Of a DNA stretch of 64,000 nt, positions 63,191-64,000 are shown piece after piece; within the stretch, counting starts at the first letter, position 1; every line of letters starts with the position of its first letter. The notes below the pieces were generated by a model, which was not told the DNA's origin, ran no database searches, and saw only the letters and a list, made by a program, of their open reading frames with translations. Source of the stretch: Puccinia triticina (Eukaryota > Basidiomycota > Pucciniomycetes > Pucciniales > Pucciniaceae); NCBI RefSeq assembly GCF_026914185.1, contig NC_070560.1, positions 8,299,501 through 8,363,500 on the forward strand, written 5' to 3'. Made by a program: the position numbers and the translations under genes.

Positions 63191-64000
63191 CCACTATTTG
63201 GGGCTGATGCGTGGGGGTAGTTAATTTCTTAATCTCATGAAATAACCAGGGTACAGAATTCCTTAGTTCAAAAAAATAAACAAACATACTCATTCTTTGC
63301 CTAATCCGTGGATAAGCCAATGGTTAGGAGGCAGTGAAAGAGTAAAGTTCAGTTTCTCTAATCACTAGAGGATTTCTTGTCACTATCTAGGTTCAGAGGT
63401 TATACCTTTATCAAGAGGAATAAAAACATGATTTTCCATACTGGTGACAGATAGTGGGGTAGGATTATAATCATTTTTGATGCGTAGATCCTGTGTTTCA
63501 TTTAGGGTGAGGAGACACTGTTTCTGTCCAATTCTAGAACGTAATGTTGAGGTAGTCACATTTGTTTCATGTTTCACTTCTGCTACATACATTTCATTCC
63601 ACTTTTCCTCACATGTCACACAGCTTTCACATCTCACCTTGTACACCTGGGATCAGCGGACGTGGAAGGATCCTTTCCTCATCCTTCCACAACCGCTCCG
63701 TCCGGCTCGCCTCGTGTCCGCTGCTCCCAGGTACAGTCTTGATTGTTTTCTCTTCTCTCTTCTTTCTTCTCTTTCTCCTGTTCCTGATCTATTGTGTAAT
63801 GAACTCATCCTTCCACAACCACTCCGTCCGGCTCGCTTTGTGTCCGCTGCTCCCAGACCTCTGTTTAGCTCATCAGGTTATGAGCCCGCGCTAAACACCA
63901 GCTACCAAGCACGTTGAATACCGGTTTTACTGGACGAGTTAGGTTGTCAACTCTCGAAGGATCACTCTACTTAATCCACCCAATCTCGCTATGACGGACG
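63191..64000. repeat. Window end: direct repeats, no supported gene
   Basis: A 50-bp segment (containing CTCATCCTTCCACAACC and CTCCGTCCGGCTCGC, ending GTGTCCGCTGCTCCCAG) occurs at about 63679-63731 and 63805-63857. A small minus frame (63383-63646) has a CESCVTCEEKW Cys motif but no recognised family. The sequence may belong to an element continuing past the window. Confidence 0.45.

Noticed and set aside
1..64000. tRNA and rRNA genes
   Set aside because: I looked for cloverleaf-like blocks (A/B-box patterns) and conserved rRNA stretches by eye and saw none; a covariance-model scan would be needed to exclude them.

Overview
The window looks like a repeat-dense chromosome region from a basidiomycete fungus, most likely a rust (Pucciniales). 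The basis is short GT-AG introns of about 54-95 nt, a Plavaka-type CMC transposase, Copia, several Gypsy lineages, a DIRS-like RT and a LINE fragment, with almost nothing resembling a housekeeping gene. The rust assignment is inference. I recognised no tRNA, rRNA or CRISPR.

Left block (1-15.1 kb). Five spliced genes surround the transposase: a 7-exon minus-strand gene (271-2571), a stop-interrupted plus-strand gene (3946-4986), the 5-exon transposase (5441-9189), a 6-exon minus-strand gene with one internal TGA (9400-10970) and an intact 7-exon gene with a SAP-like segment (12193-15051). Exon phases close perfectly in the four spliced models. Three of them carry tandem duplications of an exon together with its flanking intron. 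The block may be one large transposon with passengers, but I could not find its ends.

15.5-24.1 kb. LINE and hAT remnants, a 28-bp hairpin satellite between 59-bp inverted repeats (18759-19485), and a decayed DIRS-like retroelement cut by the next element.

24.1-37.7 kb. A young Gypsy element, Gy-1 (24143-34667), has near-identical LTRs, a U UUU UUA frameshift site between gag-pro and pol, a broken pol, an intact spliced antisense gene downstream of pol and an extra CCHC ORF. It abuts a decayed Copia element that runs into a Gypsy-like integrase fragment.

37.7-49.4 kb. Three LTRs of one minus-strand family (LTR-A, -B, -C), each with a GT-AG intron-like segment flanked by direct repeats, plus a broken Gypsy pol (Gy-3) split by a solo LTR. 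Four non-autonomous CACCAGG elements (16.1, 34.9, 42.9 and 44.6 kb) share inverted termini, 3-bp target duplications and dense subterminal repeats, like CACTA-type transposons.

49.4-64 kb. An intact two-exon gene with a zinc-cluster-like Cys pattern (50284-51689), a broken Gy-2 Gypsy (52.3-58.96 kb, minus) split by a solo LTR, and a chromodomain-bearing Gypsy (Gy-4, 58962-62.4 kb) whose LTR sits 8 bp upstream of the Gy-2 gag ATG. Both Gy-1 and Gy-2 have a spliced antisense gene downstream of integrase. The last 1.5 kb holds only fragments and short repeats.
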